Under the pieces are notes generated by a model. It had not been told where the DNA came from. It ran no database searches and saw only the letters and a list, made by a program, of their open reading frames with translations. Shown one piece after another: positions 17,168 to 25,125 of a DNA stretch of 64,000 nucleotides. The stretch lies in contig NZ_JAMKFE010000017.1 of the NCBI RefSeq assembly GCF_023721835.1, forward strand, positions 54,773 through 118,772. Reading direction: 5' to 3'. The position numbers and the translations under genes are program-made. Source of the stretch: Caldimonas mangrovi. GTDB taxonomy: Bacteria > Pseudomonadota > Gammaproteobacteria > Burkholderiales > Burkholderiaceae_C. The stretch's first letter is position 1. Every line of letters begins with the position of its first letter.

Positions 17168-18321
17168 GGGCGGCTCCTGCCGGCCAGCGCCGCCACGCCG
17201 AGCGAGGCGACGGCCACCAGCCACAACGAGGTGTCGAGCGAAAACAGTGCCGACCACAAACCCACCAGCGGCGGGCCGACCAGAAAGCCGACGAAGCCGA
17301 TGCCGGAGACGAAGGCAATGGCGTGCTCGGGCGACGACGGACACCCGCGCGGCGCGAGCGCAAAGACGATCGGGATCACGTTCGACAGCCCCAGGCCGAC
17401 CAGCACGAAGCCCGCCAGCGCGAGTTCGCGCTGCCCGCCGTGCGCCGCCATCACCGCGCCGACGGCCGCCAGCCCGCAGCCGGCCAGCAGCAGCCGGCCG
17501 ACGCCATGGCGGTCGCGCAGGCTGTCGCCGGTGAAGCGGCCGAAGGCCATCGCGGCCGAGAACAGGCCGAAGCCGGCCACCGACAGCGCCATCGAGGCGT
17601 CGAACGCCTGCACCATGTAGACGGCCGACCAGTCGTACATCACGCCTTCGCACAGCAGGCACAGCAACGCCGCCGCGCCGAGCCGCCACAGCAGCCGGCT
17701 GCGCTGCGGGGCGGCCGCCGGCGCGGCAGGCGGCTCGGGTGCCGAGGCCCCGGCCGCAGCCGGCAGCGAAGACAGCACCAGAGCCAGGGCCGCAGGCACC
17801 GCCAGCCACAGCGGGTGCTGCGAGCCGTGCGAGAACAGCGCGCCTGCCGCCAGCGCCGCCAACACGCCGCCGGTGCTGAACATCGCATGCAGCTTGGACA
17901 TCACCGAGCGGCCGAGATCGCGTTCCAGCGCGACGGCACGCGCATTGATGGCGACGTCGAAGGCCGCACTGGCCCAGCCGAGCAGAAAGGCCGAGATCAC
18001 CAGTGCCACCGTGCTGGACACCAGCTGCGTGGCGAGCAGCGCGTGGGCGGCCAGCACCGCGGTCGTGCGCAGCGTCAGCTGCGGGCCGACCGCACGCATC
18101 AGCCGGGCACAGCTGAGAAACGCCACGGCGGCGCCCGCCGCCAACGCCAGCAGCACCAGGCTCAGTTCCTGGTCGGTGTAGTCGAAGCGCCGTTTCAGCC
18201 CGGGCAGGCTGGTGGCCCAGGCGCCCATCAGCACCCCCAGTGCGAGGAAGTGTCCGGCGCCGGTCAGCCACCCGGGCGGGGCGGTGGGGCGGGCGAGGTG
18301 CGTACAGGCAGGGTTCGTCAT
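17164..18321 (-). CDS. MFS transporter, YbjJ-like
   Basis: A 385-residue, twelve-span major facilitator protein. The segment GWASAAFDVAINARAVALE followed by a Met-Ser-Lys-Leu-His stretch and FSTGGVLAAL closely parallels E. coli YbjJ, which likewise lies beside a regulator gene. Its substrate is unknown; the linked DeoR regulator suggests a sugar or sugar derivative. I start at ATG 18321 because the 52 codons upstream are not protein-like and contain the presumed operator repeats. Confidence 0.85.
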   Translation of the reverse strand: MTNPACTHLARPTAPPGWLTGAGHFLALGVLMGAWATSLPGLKRRFDYTDQELSLVLLALAAGAAVAFLSCARLMRAVGPQLTLRTTAVLAAHALLATQLVSSTVALVISAFLLGWASAAFDVAINARAVALERDLGRSVMSKLHAMFSTGGVLAALAAGALFSHGSQHPLWLAVPAALALVLSSLPAAAGASAPEPPAAPAAAPQRSRLLWRLGAAALLCLLCEGVMYDWSAVYMVQAFDASMALSVAGFGLFSAAMAFGRFTGDSLRDRHGVGRLLLAGCGLAAVGAVMAAHGGQRELALAGFVLVGLGLSNVIPIVFALAPRGCPSSPEHAIAFVSGIGFVGFLVGPPLVGLWSALFSLDTSLWLVAVASLGVAALAGRSRP

Positions 18322-18340
18322 CGGGCGGATCGAGGTGAAT

Positions 18341-18369
18341 CCAGCAAAAACATGATTGAACCAGCAAAA
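18341..18369. promoter_or_regulatory. Direct repeats CCAGCAAAA, 20 bp apart
   Basis: CCAGCAAAA occurs at 18341-18349 and again at 18361-18369, so the repeats start 20 bp apart, about two helical turns. They lie between the DeoR-linked MFS operon and the divergent GST gene. Tandem A-rich repeats of this kind suit a DeoR-family operator. Confidence 0.45.
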
Positions 18370-18475
18370 CAGCGCACACACAAGCGTTTGTTGCTCCTTG
18401 CAATGCTTGCCGTCTCGCGGCGCCCGACGATGCGGCACGATATGAAGTCCACCCGCATCACCCTGGGAGACGCCC

Positions 18476-19054
18476 ATGCTGAAGCTCTACTTCAACCCCC
18501 AAAGCCGCGCCGCGATCGCCAAGTGGATGCTCGACGAGGCCGGCGCCGAGTACGAACTCGTCCATGTCGACCTGCAGAAGCGGGAGCACAAGACCCCCGA
18601 GTACCTGCGCATCAACCCCGCCGGCAAGCTGCCCGCCCTGGTCGACGGCGATACCCATGTCTTCGAAGGCGCAGCTGTGTGCCTCTATGTCGCCGAGCAA
18701 TACCCGCAGGCCCGCCTGGCCCCGGCCGTCGGTGCCCCCGAGCGCGGGCGCTTCCTGTCGCTGATGGTCTACTCGACCTCGCAGCTCGAGCCGTCGATGG
18801 GCGACACGCTGCTGAAGCTGCCGCACCATCCGGCGCGGGGCTGGACCGACTTCGAGGCGGCCCAGGACGTGGTCGAGCGCGAACTCGGCGACGGGCCTTA
18901 TTTGTTCGGCGACTGGTTCACTGCGGCCGACGTGATGATCGGTTCGATGTTCATCTGGAAGCGCATGTTCGGCGGCCCGCCGGACCGTCCCAGCATCGCC
19001 GCCTACGTCGACCGGCTGCTGCAGCGCCCGAAATGCGGCATGAAGCCCCGTTGA
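18476..19054 (+). CDS. Glutathione S-transferase
   Basis: A 192-residue GST, slightly short for the family. The thioredoxin domain (1-75) has LKLYFNPQSRAA at the active-site position, NPAGKLPALVDGD with the cis-Pro, and FEGAAVCLYVAEQYP in place of the usual ES-A/I pair. The C-domain keeps FTAADVMIGS. A GGGAG ribosome site precedes ATG 18476. It is divergent from the MFS/DeoR operon. Substrate unknown. Confidence 0.87.
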   Translation: MLKLYFNPQSRAAIAKWMLDEAGAEYELVHVDLQKREHKTPEYLRINPAGKLPALVDGDTHVFEGAAVCLYVAEQYPQARLAPAVGAPERGRFLSLMVYSTSQLEPSMGDTLLKLPHHPARGWTDFEAAQDVVERELGDGPYLFGDWFTAADVMIGSMFIWKRMFGGPPDRPSIAAYVDRLLQRPKCGMKPR

Positions 19055-19079
19055 TGCTCTCGAACGCCCGTTCCTGAGC

Positions 19080-19125
19080 TAACAAATAATTGACCAAAAG
19101 CGGTGATTAGCTAAACTATTTGTTA
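19080..19125 (+). promoter_or_regulatory. hipBA promoter with flanking inverted repeats; probably leaderless
   Basis: TTGACC (19090-19095), 16 bp, TAAACT (19112-19117) predicts a start at or next to A19125, the first base of the hipB-like ATG; no ribosome site exists. Perfect nine-base arms TAACAAATA (19080-19088) and TATTTGTTA (19117-19125) flank the promoter. A second palindrome, TTAGCTAA (19107-19114), lies inside it. These are the natural operators for the HTH antitoxin. Confidence 0.65.
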
Positions 19126-19505
19126 TGTCAAAGGATAGCGCCGCCCTTGCTTCCCTGCCGCCTGCCGCTGCCGAGGCCTTGCGCCGCCTCGGCGAAAACC
19201 TGGCGATCGCCCGCATCCGCCGCAAGGAGCCGCAGCGCGTGTGGGCCCGGCGGCTGGGCGTGTCGGTGCCAACGCTGATCCGCATGGAACAAGGCGACCC
19301 GGGCGTGGCGGCTGGCATCTACGCCACGGCCCTGTGGATGATGGGCCGCGCCCAGGCGCTGCCCGATCTGGCCGACCCTCAGCAGGACCGCGGCGCGCTG
19401 GAGATGGACGTGCGCGAGGCGCTGCGCCGCCGCGCCGTGCGCTCGGCAGCCTCGGTCGAGGCGCGGCTGGCGCGGCGCCCCAAGGCCGAAGGGGACGGCT
19501 CATGA
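19125..19505 (+). CDS. hipB: HipB-like XRE-family antitoxin
   Basis: A 126-residue protein with an XRE/Cro helix-turn-helix (about 22-75: LAIARIRRKEP, WARRLGVSVPTLIRMEQGDP). A basic, Arg-rich C-terminal tail (about 95-126) probably wraps the toxin. It directly precedes hipA with a four-base ATGA overlap, as in classical hipBA. It should neutralise HipA and repress the operon through the inverted repeats in front of it. The mRNA appears leaderless. Confidence 0.85.
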   Translation: MSKDSAALASLPPAAAEALRRLGENLAIARIRRKEPQRVWARRLGVSVPTLIRMEQGDPGVAAGIYATALWMMGRAQALPDLADPQQDRGALEMDVREALRRRAVRSAASVEARLARRPKAEGDGS

Positions 19506-20734
19506 ACGCGCCGCGCTACACCGCTCCCGAGCAACTGCACCTGTGGCTGCTGACCCAGCCCCAGCGGCCGGTGCCGATCGGCGAACTTCACATGGTGCGC
19601 ACGCTGCGCGGCGTGTCGCTGCGGTATGCCGACAGCTGGCTGCAACACGGCTTCGCGCTCAGCGAAGACCTGCCGCTGCTGCCCGACGAGTTCCTGCCGC
19701 ACGAGAAGGACAGCGCCGCCGGCGCGGTCGACGATGCGCGTCCCGACCGCTGGGGCGAGCGCGTGATCCGCTTCATCGACAAGCCGCCGCGGCTGTCGCT
19801 GCTCGAATACCTGTATTTCGCGGGTGACGACCGCTTCGGCGCCCTCGGTGTCTCGACGGCGGCCGACCGCTACCTGCCGCGCACGACCGGCCCGCTGCCC
19901 ACCCTGGCCGACACCGGGGCCATCCACGAACTGGTGCGCAAGGTGCTCGCCAACGAGCCCATCCCACCCGGGCAGCAGCGCCTGATCACGCCCGGCGTGA
20001 CGATGGGCGGCGCCCGCCCCAAGGCGTTGGTGACCATAGACGGCGAGCCCTGGGTGGTGAAGTTCGCCGACGGCGAGCCCGCCGACACGCCGCTGGTCGA
20101 GCACGCGACGATGACGCTGGCGCGGCAGGCGGGCATCCGCACGGCCGAGACGCGCGCGGTGCCGCTGGTCGATGGCCATGCGGTGGCGGTGAAACGCTTC
20201 GACCGCACGAGCGCCGGCCGCGTCCATGCGCTGTCGGCCAACGTCGCATTGAAGGCGGCCGGCGAAGGCCTGGGCTACCCCGAGCTGGCGCAGCTGCTGC
20301 GCCGGCGCGGCGTGACCGGCGGCAATGTCTACACGGCGCAGATGCACGAGCTGTTCCGTCGCATGGTGTTCAACATCCTGATCGACAACACCGACGATCA
20401 CGAGAAGAACCATGTGCTGCTGGTCGACGACGCGCAGCAGTACGCGCTGTCGCCGGCCTTCGACGTGCTGCCTTCGGGGCAGGCGCTCGGCTACCAGCAG
20501 ATGCGCGTCGGTACCGACGAAGCCGACTCGACGCTCGACAACGCCTTGTCGATGTGCGCGATGTTCGGCCTGAAGAAAGACGCGGCGGTGGCCGAGGTGC
20601 GACGCGTCGCGGCCGCGGTGGAGCGGTGGCCGGCCCACTACGCCGAATGCGGCGTTCGGCCGCGCGACATCGAGCTCTACGCCGAGCAGGTCGACCGCGC
20701 CTTCCTGCGGTCGCAGCGGCAGGCGTTCCTGTAG
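19502..20734 (+). CDS. hipA: HipA-like serine/threonine kinase toxin
   Basis: A 410-residue HipA-family kinase. The phosphate-loop motif GGARPK is at 169-174 and the ATP-binding Lys187 lies in VVKF. The catalytic block NTDDHEKN (296-303) carries Asp298 and Asn303, and the metal Asp321 is in SPAFDVLP. The N-terminal subdomain includes DDARPDRWG. E. coli HipA phosphorylates glutamyl-tRNA synthetase and induces persistence; targets differ among relatives. All catalytic residues are intact, so the toxin is probably active. Its stop is one base from the end of the convergent mazG-like gene. Confidence 0.88.
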   Translation: MNAPRYTAPEQLHLWLLTQPQRPVPIGELHMVRTLRGVSLRYADSWLQHGFALSEDLPLLPDEFLPHEKDSAAGAVDDARPDRWGERVIRFIDKPPRLSLLEYLYFAGDDRFGALGVSTAADRYLPRTTGPLPTLADTGAIHELVRKVLANEPIPPGQQRLITPGVTMGGARPKALVTIDGEPWVVKFADGEPADTPLVEHATMTLARQAGIRTAETRAVPLVDGHAVAVKRFDRTSAGRVHALSANVALKAAGEGLGYPELAQLLRRRGVTGGNVYTAQMHELFRRMVFNILIDNTDDHEKNHVLLVDDAQQYALSPAFDVLPSGQALGYQQMRVGTDEADSTLDNALSMCAMFGLKKDAAVAEVRRVAAAVERWPAHYAECGVRPRDIELYAEQVDRAFLRSQRQAFL

Positions 20735-20735
20735 C

Positions 20736-21077
20736 TCAGGGCGCGCCGTGGCCCGGCGCGCTGCCGGCCGGGAAGCGCTGTTCGTTGCGGTCCATCTTCG
20801 CGTGCGCGGCCTCGATCAGGTCGATGCCTAGCGCATCGGCCAGCCGCACCAGGTAGATGAACACGTCTGCCGCCTCGTCGCGGACGCGCTGCAGCCGCTC
20901 GGCGGCGGGCGCGCGGCTTTCGTCCTCGGTCAGCCACTGCAGCTCAGCGATCAGCTCGCCGGTCTCGCCGGCCAGCGCCATCGCCAGGTTCTTCGGCGAG
21001 TGAAAGCGCTCCCACTGCCGGGCGGCGGAGAAATCGCGCAGCCGTTGCGTCAGCGCGCGAAGCCGGTCGTCGTCCAT
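20736..21077 (-). CDS. MazG-like nucleotide pyrophosphohydrolase
   Basis: A 113-residue all-alpha NTP pyrophosphohydrolase of the RS21-C6/dCTPase type. The metal-binding pattern is GETGELIAELQW followed by RDEAADVFIYLVRLAD (ExxE ... ExxD). The typical opening with FHSPKNLAMALAGE is also present. It probably hydrolyses non-canonical or excess dNTPs. It starts four bases after the stop of the upstream lipoprotein gene, so the two are co-transcribed. Confidence 0.88.
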   Translation of the reverse strand: MDDDRLRALTQRLRDFSAARQWERFHSPKNLAMALAGETGELIAELQWLTEDESRAPAAERLQRVRDEAADVFIYLVRLADALGIDLIEAAHAKMDRNEQRFPAGSAPGHGAP

Positions 21078-21081
21078 GCGG

Positions 21082-21909
21082 CTACTCCTGCGCCATGCGC
21101 TGCGGTTCGGTGTACTTGAGGTGCCCCACGTAGTGCAGCGTCTGCTGCACCGTCATCGACGGAACGTCGTCGGCGCGCATGTGCAACAGGTCGGCCGGGC
21201 TCATCCAGTGCGCCTGGGCCGTGGTGATCGGCAGGCCGGCGTGGCGGTACGCCTCGAGCACGAACTGCGAGCAGAAGAAGCGGTCGTCGCTGCCCGTGCC
21301 CAGCTGCACCAGCGCCACGCCGCGCAGGCAGAAGTCGCGCACCAGGCCCGGAACCAGCGGCAGCTCGCACACGCGCCGCTCCACCGCGAAGGGCGCGTGC
21401 AGCACCACGCCGAGATAACCGTAGCGGCTGCCCACCTTGCCGTGCGCGAAGTCGCGCATCAGCGTGGCAGCCTGCGGGGTGGCCCCCGGGTGGCGGAAGG
21501 CGACGACCATCGCCTCTTCTTCGAGCACCGCCTGCACCGAACGCGTGCGCACGCCCTCGCCGACCGCCTCGATGACCTGCCCGTCGCCGACATACAGCGC
21601 AGCATGGCTGACCGGCGCCAGCGTCAGCACCTGGATGCCCACCGACATGAGGCCGCTGCCGGCCGTCAGCAGGATGTCGCCGGGCTGCAGCGCTTCGGCC
21701 GTCACCAGGGCCCCGCCGTTGGCCGGCGACAGTGCCGGGTTCTGGAACTTCACCCGGAGGCTGGCGATGTCGTCCAGCACCGGCACGCGACGCGACCCGC
21801 CCGCGGACTCCATTTCAAGCCGGGTGGCGCAGCCGCCGGCAGCCAATGCCGCCGCGAGCGCAGCGAGCAGAACCGGGTGCGCGAGCGCGTGTTTTGGCGG
21901 TGTGTTCAT
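21082..21909 (-). CDS. YaeF-like permuted papain-fold lipoprotein
   Basis: A 275-residue outer-envelope protein. The signal peptide ends in AAGGC with lipid Cys27. The permuted NlpC/P60-type core has the catalytic His102 (PVSHAALYVG) before the catalytic Cys213 (FFCSQFV), the reversed order seen in E. coli YaeF. The MSPADLLHM and LHYVGHLK C-terminal motifs also match YaeF. Family members may cleave amide or ester bonds in lipids or peptidoglycan; this one has no known substrate. Start 21909 gives a proper signal peptide. Operon with the mazG-like gene. Confidence 0.8.
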   Translation of the reverse strand: MNTPPKHALAHPVLLAALAAALAAGGCATRLEMESAGGSRRVPVLDDIASLRVKFQNPALSPANGGALVTAEALQPGDILLTAGSGLMSVGIQVLTLAPVSHAALYVGDGQVIEAVGEGVRTRSVQAVLEEEAMVVAFRHPGATPQAATLMRDFAHGKVGSRYGYLGVVLHAPFAVERRVCELPLVPGLVRDFCLRGVALVQLGTGSDDRFFCSQFVLEAYRHAGLPITTAQAHWMSPADLLHMRADDVPSMTVQQTLHYVGHLKYTEPQRMAQE

Positions 21910-21998
21910 GGATTTCCTGCGACGCCGGCGCACGTACGGGCACAGTGCCCGGCACGCACATTCTGCCGCTGTGCCAGGGGCGGGGCAAATTCAATCTG

Positions 21999-22018
21999 CA
22001 CCATCCAAGTGGATGGTG
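21999..22018. promoter_or_regulatory. Operator palindrome before the CopG-type regulator
   Basis: CACCATCC-AAGT-GGATGGTG is a perfect inverted repeat with eight-base arms and a four-base spacer. It sits 13 bases before the ATG of a predicted ribbon-helix-helix regulator, the position expected for autoregulation. A partial third copy (GGATGG) is at 22022-22027. Confidence 0.6.
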
Positions 22019-22031
22019 TTAGGATGGCGCC

Positions 22032-22451
22032 ATGCCCGCAAGAAGCGCCACCTCCGTCGCCGCCAAGCCGCTCGACGAAAAGATCACCATCAACCTCGGC
22101 TATGTCGATCTCGGACAGATCGACCTGCTGGTGCAGGAAGGCTTCTATGCCAATCGCACCGACCTGATCCGCACCGCCATCCGCAATCAGCTGACGGCGC
22201 ACGCCGACGTGGTGAAGCAGTCGGTGGCCCGCAAGACCCTGGTGCTCGGCATCCAGCACTTCACCGCGGACGACCTGCGGGCCGTGCAGGCGGCCGGGCA
22301 GACGCTGCAGATCCGCGTGCTCGGCCTTGCCTCCATCGCGCTCGACGTGACGCCCGAACTGGCGTTGGCCGCGATCGACTCGGTGGTGGTGCTCGGTGCG
22401 CTGCACGCCAGCCCTGCGGTAAAGGCGGCCCTCGCCAGCCGCATCCGTTGA
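22032..22451 (+). CDS. CopG/ribbon-helix-helix-type regulator
   Basis: A 139-residue protein. Residues 14-60 fit the ribbon-helix-helix fold: a strand with KITINLGYVDL, then helices LGQIDLLVQEGFYANRTDLIRTAIRN broken by the usual NR(T/S) turn. The C-terminal 75 residues form a second, unnamed domain with alternating strands (RVLGLASIALDV). It is followed after 17 bases by the PHB-depolymerase-like esterase gene; this pairing suggests it controls that gene. The palindrome at 21999-22018 is its likely binding site. Confidence 0.75.
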   Translation: MPARSATSVAAKPLDEKITINLGYVDLGQIDLLVQEGFYANRTDLIRTAIRNQLTAHADVVKQSVARKTLVLGIQHFTADDLRAVQAAGQTLQIRVLGLASIALDVTPELALAAIDSVVVLGALHASPAVKAALASRIR

Positions 22452-22468
22452 ATCCCTGAAGGAATGCC

Positions 22469-23512
22469 ATGAACTCCACTTTCCAGCGCCTGATGGCGCA
22501 GGCGACACAGCTGACGCGCGCCGGCGATCTGCGCGGCGCGACAGCGGCGATCCAGGCCGCGCTCGCCGGGGGCGCCGCACCGCCGCCGGCACCCGCGGAC
22601 GCGGACGTGATCGACGTGCCGGCGCGCGAGCTGGTCGAACCCGTGGCCCCGTTGAACCGCGCTGCGCCAGTGGCCGGCGAATTCATCACCGGCAGCTACA
22701 CCGGTGCGGCAGGCACCCGCGACTACAAGCTGTACGTGCCGCCCGGCGCCCACGGCCGGCGCCTGCCGCTGGTCGTGATGCTGCACGGCTGCACGCAGAA
22801 CCCCGACGACTTCGCGGCCGGCACGCGCATGAACGAGGCGGCGCGGGAACAGGGTTTCCTGGTGCTTTACCCGGCGCAGACGCAACAGGCCAATCCTTCG
22901 CGCTGCTGGAACTGGTTCAAGCACAACCACCAGCGGCGTGGCCGCGGCGAGCCGGAGCTGCTGGCCGGCATGACGCGCGAAGTGACCGCGCGGCATGGCG
23001 CCGATCACCGGCGGGTGTACGTGGCCGGGTTGTCCGCCGGCGGCGCGATGGCGGCCATCCTCGGGGCGGCCTATCCGGAGCTGTACGCCGCGGTCGGCGT
23101 GCATTCCGGCCTGCCGGTCGGCTCGGCCCGCGATGTCAAGACGGCCTTCGACGCGATGAAAAACGGCGCCGCCGGCAAGGCGCGCACCGCGATGCCGCCC
23201 ACCATCGTCTTCCACGGCGACCGCGACACCACCGTGCACCCGCTCAACGGCAAGCAGGTGGCGGCGGACTGCATCGGCGCCTGCGAGCCGCAGCTGGAGC
23301 GCGCCCGCCACGCCAACGGGCGGCACTACACGCGGCGCACCTACCGCGATGCGAACGGCCGGCTGGCCGCCGAGCACTGGGAGGTGCACGGCGCCGGCCA
23401 TGCGTGGTCCGGCGGCAGCGCCCGCGGCTCGTACACCGACGGCCAAGGCCCGGACGCCACGGCCGAGATGCTGCGCTTCTTCTTCCTGCAGGCGCAGCGC
23501 GAGGCCGGCTGA
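22469..23512 (+). CDS. PHB-depolymerase family esterase
   Basis: A 347-residue alpha/beta hydrolase of the LpqC/poly(3-hydroxybutyrate) depolymerase type. HGCTQ (106-110) is the oxyanion region, GLSAGG (187-192) the nucleophile elbow with Ser189, FHGDRDTTV supplies the acid, and HGAGHAWSGG the catalytic His. The first 65 residues are low-complexity and there is no signal peptide. It is therefore more likely an intracellular esterase (feruloyl/polyester type) than an extracellular depolymerase. Co-transcribed with the RHH regulator. Confidence 0.85.
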   Translation: MNSTFQRLMAQATQLTRAGDLRGATAAIQAALAGGAAPPPAPADADVIDVPARELVEPVAPLNRAAPVAGEFITGSYTGAAGTRDYKLYVPPGAHGRRLPLVVMLHGCTQNPDDFAAGTRMNEAAREQGFLVLYPAQTQQANPSRCWNWFKHNHQRRGRGEPELLAGMTREVTARHGADHRRVYVAGLSAGGAMAAILGAAYPELYAAVGVHSGLPVGSARDVKTAFDAMKNGAAGKARTAMPPTIVFHGDRDTTVHPLNGKQVAADCIGACEPQLERARHANGRHYTRRTYRDANGRLAAEHWEVHGAGHAWSGGSARGSYTDGQGPDATAEMLRFFFLQAQREAG

Positions 23513-23516
23513 GGCC

Positions 23517-23780
23517 CTGGGAGTCTGGGCGGCAGAAGGGAAGTGCCTGACTGCGGAGCCGCAGCAGCCTGCACACCGACGAGGGCAAAGCGGCATACCG
23601 GTGCCGCAAGTGCATCGCGGCGGTGGAGCGCTCGTCAGACTGACTGGAGCCTCCCTCTCGGAGGGAGGCTGGAGGGAGCGGTCCAACAAGCTGGAACTCC
23701 CTCGCGGAGGGGGCTCGGGGGAGCCGTGCATAAAGCCGCAGGCTAGGCGTCCGGGCGGCTTCTGCCGCCCAGACTCCTAG
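23517..23780. repeat. 264-bp hairpin-rich element with 22-nt terminal inverted repeats
   Basis: The left end (23517-23538, starting CTGGGAGTCTGGGCGGCAGA) is the reverse complement of 23759-23780 with one mismatch in 22 bases. Inside are further hairpins. AGCCTCCCTC-TCG-GAGGGAGGCT (23648-23670) has perfect ten-base arms, CTCCCTC-GCG-GAGGGGG (23697-23713) is near-perfect, and GGCTC-GGGG-GAGCC lies at 23712-23725. There is no open frame of note. It begins five bases after one stop codon, and its right end supplies the stop (23777-23779) of the convergent peptidase gene. The structure suits a MITE-like or REP-like non-autonomous element, or a large bidirectional terminator. Confidence 0.6.
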
Positions 23781-24973
23781 TCCCGCCCCGGCGGCGCGTC
23801 GATCAGGTCGCCGGCCTCGGGCAGCACGGTCTGTTCGCGCGCCAACTGATCGGCCGCGAGCTGGTGCGAGAAGCTGCCGACCGACTCGCGGCGGCGTTCG
23901 CGGTCGCCGGGTAGCGTGGGGCCGGCCTGGATGTACAGCGCCAGCAGCTCGGCCAGATGCACCAGCACCGACAGATGGGTGCGCTCGTAGCCGTGCGACG
24001 CATCGGCGCCGAAGCACATCAGCGCGGTGCGCACGTCGGCACCGGCGCTGACCGCCGCGCCGGCGTCGGAGTGGTAGTAGCGGAACACGTCGCGGTTGCT
24101 CGGGATGCCGTGTTCGTCGCACAGCTTCAGCAGCCGGCGCGTCAGGTGGTAGTCGTGCGGGCCGGCCGAGTCCATCAGCGGGATGGTCACGCCGCGCTCG
24201 CTGGCGCCCTGGCCAGGTGCGACCGGGCCGATGTCGACGCCGATCACCTCACTGACATCTTCCTCGATCACCGCGCGCGCACCGGAGCCGACCTCTTCGC
24301 TGAGCGTGAACACCGGGTGGCAGTCCATCGCGACGGTCGCGCCGCTGTCCTTGATGGCTTTCAGCGCGGCCAGCAGCGCGGCGACGCCGGCCTTGTTGTC
24401 GAGGTAGCGCGAGACGATGAAGCCGTTGTCGAGACACTCGGGGTGCGCGTCGAAGGCGACGAAGTCGCCGACCTGGATGCCGAGCGCCGCTGCGTCGCCG
24501 GCACCGGCGATGTGCTCGTCGACGCGCAGCTCCAGCTGGTCCCAGTTCACCGGCTGGGTGTCGATGAGTTCGTTGTAGACGTGGCCCGAGGCCATCAGCG
24601 GCAGCACCGAGCCGCGGTGCCGGCCGGTTTCACTGAACAGCGTCACGCGGCCGCCCTCGGCCCAGCGACTCGACCAGGTGCCGATCGGCATCAGCGCCAG
24701 CCGGCCATTGGGCTTGATCTCGCGCACCATCGCACCCAGCGTGTCGAGGTGGGCCACGATGGCGCAGGCCGGCCCCGGTGAGCCGCCGCGCGTGCGCTGC
24801 AGCCGCCCGCGGATGGTGCCGCGTCGCGTCAGCTCGTACGGGATGCCCAAGGCTTCCAGCCGGCCGCCGGTGTAGTGCACGATGGCGTCGGTCAGCCCCG
24901 CGGGGCTGGGAATGGCCAGCAGCTCCAGCAACGTGGTCTTCAGGTAGTCGGTATCGATATCCAGTTTTTTCAT
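23777..24973 (-). CDS. M42-type peptidase of the NAGGN osmoprotectant operon
   Basis: A 398-residue metallo-aminopeptidase. I see the dinuclear metal ligands in AIVAHLDTLG, YLDNKAG, LSEEVGSGA and a C-terminal GADASHGYERTH. Its position downstream of the two NAGGN synthesis genes matches the osmoprotectant-system M42 peptidase found with these genes in Pseudomonas and others. Its part in the pathway, such as precursor supply or turnover of the dipeptide, is not established. The last codon and stop lie in the terminal repeat of the adjoining 264-bp element. Confidence 0.88.
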   Translation of the reverse strand: MKKLDIDTDYLKTTLLELLAIPSPAGLTDAIVHYTGGRLEALGIPYELTRRGTIRGRLQRTRGGSPGPACAIVAHLDTLGAMVREIKPNGRLALMPIGTWSSRWAEGGRVTLFSETGRHRGSVLPLMASGHVYNELIDTQPVNWDQLELRVDEHIAGAGDAAALGIQVGDFVAFDAHPECLDNGFIVSRYLDNKAGVAALLAALKAIKDSGATVAMDCHPVFTLSEEVGSGARAVIEEDVSEVIGVDIGPVAPGQGASERGVTIPLMDSAGPHDYHLTRRLLKLCDEHGIPSNRDVFRYYHSDAGAAVSAGADVRTALMCFGADASHGYERTHLSVLVHLAELLALYIQAGPTLPGDRERRRESVGSFSHQLAADQLAREQTVLPEAGDLIDAPPGRD

Positions 24974-25016
24974 GGGTTCTTCACTCTCGGTGGCTCATTG
25001 CGCCTCGGACATGCCG

Positions 25017-25110
25017 CAAGCGACCCCAGCCGAGTGACGCCGCGGATCCGGCTCCGCCGGTCCGCCGGTGTCGCTTCTTGAGGGGCGCGCGAAGCGCGTA
25101 GGGGTGGTCC
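25017..25110. repeat. Imperfect hairpin region within the NAGGN operon
   Basis: Between the synthetase and peptidase genes (24974-25125), AAGCGAC (25018-25024) pairs with GTCGCTT (25070-25076) around an inner GC-rich stem (GGATCCGGC...GCCGG). GGGGCGCGCGAAGCGCGTAGGGG follows in two parts. It may be a REP-like repeat or an mRNA processing/attenuation structure that lowers peptidase expression. No gene fits here. Confidence 0.35.
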
Positions 25111-25125
25111 AGTCATCCGTCCAGC

